Of a stretch of DNA of 64,000 nt, positions 62,336-64,000 are shown in pieces; positions within the stretch are counted from its first letter, which is position 1; each line of letters starts with the position of its first letter. The position numbers and the translations under genes were made by a program. Source of the stretch: JAFNAG01 sp963824985 (lineage in GTDB: Bacteria; Acidobacteriota; UBA6911); NCBI GenBank assembly GCA_963824985.1, contig CAWGRQ010000002.1, positions 62,001 through 126,000 on the forward strand. Reading direction: 5' to 3'. The notes beneath the pieces were generated by a model. It was not told the DNA's origin. It worked only from the letters and a program-made list of their open reading frames with translations, and ran no database searches.

Positions 62336-62413
62336 AAAAGGGGACATCCCTCATTTCTCGGCTTCCTGTTCAAATAGAAGCATTTAGCCGGAAATGAGGA
62401 ATGTCCCCTTTTT
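62336..62413. repeat. REP-like hairpin 4
   Basis: Inverted repeat with one mismatch, arms about 62336-62357 and 62391-62413 (core AAAAGGGGACATCCCTCATT), loop about 33 nt. It directly follows the M48 gene stop; the right arm ends in TTTTTT, so it may also act as terminator. The remaining bases to 62597 show no gene. Confidence 0.7.
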
Positions 62414-62597
62414 TGCACGGTAGTTTGACGAAACAGGCCGATTGCGATTCTGCCGCGCTTCAGCCCGCGCATAGGTGCATCTGCGGCGGTGATTCGGTTG
62501 CAAGTCTCCCGGGAAGCAGTTAGACTTCGCATTGCCATAGACAATGTACCAGGACGATCGAAGACCAACCATGTGACGGGAGAGGGTTATACGAATT

Positions 62598-63116
62598 ATG
62601 AATCTGGATGTAGCCATCAGGGCGGCGCTTGAGTTCGAGGGGGGTGTGCACCGGACCTACCTCGAAGCGGTGGAAAAGACGGCGGATCCGGCCGGGAAGC
62701 GCGTGTTTCAGGCGCTGTGCGATGAGGAAATGGGGCATGTGAAGTACCTGCGCGAACGTTTGGATGAATGGCAGCAGACCGGCAGGGTGCAAATACAAAA
62801 GCTGGATACTTCAATTCCAACTCGGGCGGCAATTCACAGGAATCTCGAGAAGCTCCGCAAGCAGGTTGAAGGCAAATCGCGCCTAAACAATCCCCTCGAG
62901 CTTGATTTCCTCCGCAGGGCATTGGAGGTGGAAATCCGGGCAAGCAACTTCTACCGGGAAATGGTGCGTACTCTCGATGGCGACGGTCCGAAACTCTTTG
63001 CGCGATTCGTTGAGATCGAAGAGGGACACCTGGCGATCGTCCAGGCCGAGATCAACAGCGTTTCGGGTCTCGGCTACTGGTTTGACACGGCGGAGTTCAA
63101 CGTCGAAGCCGACTAG
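62598..63116 (+). CDS. Ferritin-like / rubrerythrin-family diiron protein
   Basis: A 172-residue four-helix protein with the diiron ligand pattern: EFEGGVHRTY, CDEEMGHVKYL, a second pair in LEVEIRASNFY, and EIEEGHLAI. It lacks the rubredoxin domain. Members of the group reduce peroxide or oxidise iron. It is monocistronic. Confidence 0.85.
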   Translation: MNLDVAIRAALEFEGGVHRTYLEAVEKTADPAGKRVFQALCDEEMGHVKYLRERLDEWQQTGRVQIQKLDTSIPTRAAIHRNLEKLRKQVEGKSRLNNPLELDFLRRALEVEIRASNFYREMVRTLDGDGPKLFARFVEIEEGHLAIVQAEINSVSGLGYWFDTAEFNVEAD

Positions 63117-63182
63117 TTTCCAGTTTGGCCCCAATAGTGTTCACTAAAGACAGAGGCACTGCGTGCCGGCACACCAAAGCCT

Positions 63183-63270
63183 GCCACGGATTGCACGGTT
63201 TACACAGATTGCCGCAAAGAATGCCGATCCAACGAGATAAGTCTCAGCGAGATTTGGGAAATCCGTGGCC
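63183..63270. repeat. Partial copy of the ACGGATT inverted repeat
   Basis: GCCACGGATTGCACGG near 63183 and AATCCGTGGC near 63260 form short inverted ends related to the 54648-54808 repeat. The rest of 63117-63378 holds no gene. Confidence 0.45.
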
Positions 63271-63378
63271 TGATTTTTGAATTGCGCTTAGCGGAATCGA
63301 TTTCCAGATTGAATTAGCGCCGAATCAGTCCGTTCTGTTGTAGATCGAGGAGTCCGGGAGAAGATAGGGGGAGGAGCC

Positions 63379-64000
63379 ATGAGGTCGATTCTCTGCTTGT
63401 TGTTGTGCCTGATGCCGGCGGTCCAGGCTCAGGAAAAAGCCGTGTTTCCATCCTACTTCGCCGACCGGGCCGTTGAGCCGACGGCGGATCCGGACTCGCC
63501 ATTCTGGCGGGGCATCCAGGGAGTGGTCATCGACAGGAGCGTGCTCGGGCCGGCCATGCCCGAATTTCGGGCCGAAGTCCGCTCCCGCTGGACCCGCGAG
63601 TTTGTCTACTTTCTGTTCATCGGCCCCTATCAAAAACTGACGCTCAAGCCGGGTCCTGATACCGAGAAGGAAACCTATCGGCTCTGGGAAAAGGACTGTT
63701 TTGAGGTCTATCTGGGAGCCGATTTTGAACATCCCAACCGCTATCGCGAATTTCAAATGTCCCCCCAGGGGGAGTTCCTCGACCTGGACATAGATTCCTC
63801 AAGGGACAAACCGGGATTCAACGGCGAACAGAACTGGAACTCCGGCATGAAGGTTAAGGCGCGCATCGATGCCGGAAAGAAGATCTGGTATGGTGAGATG
63901 CGGATTCCAATCGCCGCCATGGATACGCGCCCGCCGCGCTCTGGAAACGAAATGAGCATCAATCTGTATCGCCAGGATGGGGAGCCTCCGAATCGCGACT
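63379..64000 (+). CDS. Secreted carbohydrate-binding family 9-like protein, truncated by the window
   Basis: The ATG at 63379 has GGGGGAGGAGCC upstream. The frame is open to the window end (207 codons seen). A signal peptide ends near AQA/QEKAV. Then comes the CBM9-like beta-sandwich: SYFADRAVEPTADPDSPFWR, RSRWTREFVYFLFIG, LWEKDCFEVYLGADFEHPNR, YREFQMSPQGEFLDLDID and WYGEMRIPIAAMD. This type of domain binds sugars at the cell surface; the rest of the protein is outside the window. Confidence 0.85.
   Translation, partial: MRSILCLLLCLMPAVQAQEKAVFPSYFADRAVEPTADPDSPFWRGIQGVVIDRSVLGPAMPEFRAEVRSRWTREFVYFLFIGPYQKLTLKPGPDTEKETYRLWEKDCFEVYLGADFEHPNRYREFQMSPQGEFLDLDIDSSRDKPGFNGEQNWNSGMKVKARIDAGKKIWYGEMRIPIAAMDTRPPRSGNEMSINLYRQDGEPPNRD

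Noticed and set aside
1..64000. CRISPR array, rRNA or tRNA genes
   Set aside because: No regularly spaced direct repeats and no tRNA-like cloverleaf or rRNA sequence were noticed on reading the gaps; a tRNA scan was not possible.

Overview
The window is a GC-rich bacterial chromosome segment that most resembles Acidobacteriota. Support comes from a large VWFA-related secreted protein of the acidobacterial type (34.9-37.0 kb), a BlaI/M56 regulator pair with the sequence style usual in that phylum, a DUF5695 glycosidase-like secreted protein, a VPS10/BNR-repeat exoprotein, an S9 peptidase, and a wide set of secreted hydrolases. The phylum call is an inference from gene content; no rRNA or tRNA gene was seen.

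Layout. 0-1.7 kb: the end of mtnA (methionine salvage) followed by tsaD (tRNA t6A synthesis), the latter broken by one inserted base. 2.1-4.6 kb: an ABC-2 type permease/ATPase pair. 4.65-9.7 kb, minus strand: a secreted serine hydrolase, a membrane protein with an ECF sigma factor, a second ECF sigma factor, and a rare FHA-transmembrane-lytic transglycosylase protein. 10.1-10.9 kb: a BlaI repressor whose BlaR1/M56 partner has lost its middle. 11.35-13.8 kb: an AbgB-like M20 amidohydrolase and a membrane protein.

13.9-30.0 kb, minus strand: a surface polysaccharide locus with GT2, GT9, GT4 and GT2-GT4 fusion glycosyltransferases, a tandem-duplicated unknown protein, a Wzm/Wzt O-antigen ABC exporter with a C-terminal polymer-recognition domain, a WaaL/Wzy-like polytopic protein and a UDP-sugar epimerase. 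An RHH-MNT/HEPN toxin-antitoxin pair sits inside it on the opposite strand. 30.2-40 kb: a VapC/Phd pair, a lone PAS protein, a PafA-like phosphodiesterase, a TPR protein, the VWFA protein, a divergent S-adenosylhomocysteinase homologue and a duplicated-helix periplasmic protein. 40-53 kb: DUF5695 protein, SAM methyltransferase, Gfo/Idh/MocA oxidoreductase, S9 peptidase and VPS10-like protein, several heavily frameshifted. 53-64 kb: a second VapC/Phd pair with a clear operator, a lone DmsB-type Fe-S protein, ileS, a YajD-type HNH nuclease, an IS1634-like transposase, an M48 protease with LysM, a ferritin-like protein and a partial carbohydrate-binding (CBM9-like) protein.

Intergenic spaces are rich in non-coding repeats. 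The most striking is a pair of ~295-bp palindromic elements (10.87 and 31.74 kb), each with its own target-site duplication, in which the central 24-nt hairpin loop is inverted relative to the rest of the element. There is also a 258-bp element with 32-bp terminal inverted repeats, four or five REP-like hairpins and several longer repeats. Every frameshift I could trace is repaired by removing a base and none needs an added one, and they cluster at 46.2-53.1 kb. I read them mainly as insertion-type sequence error rather than gene decay.
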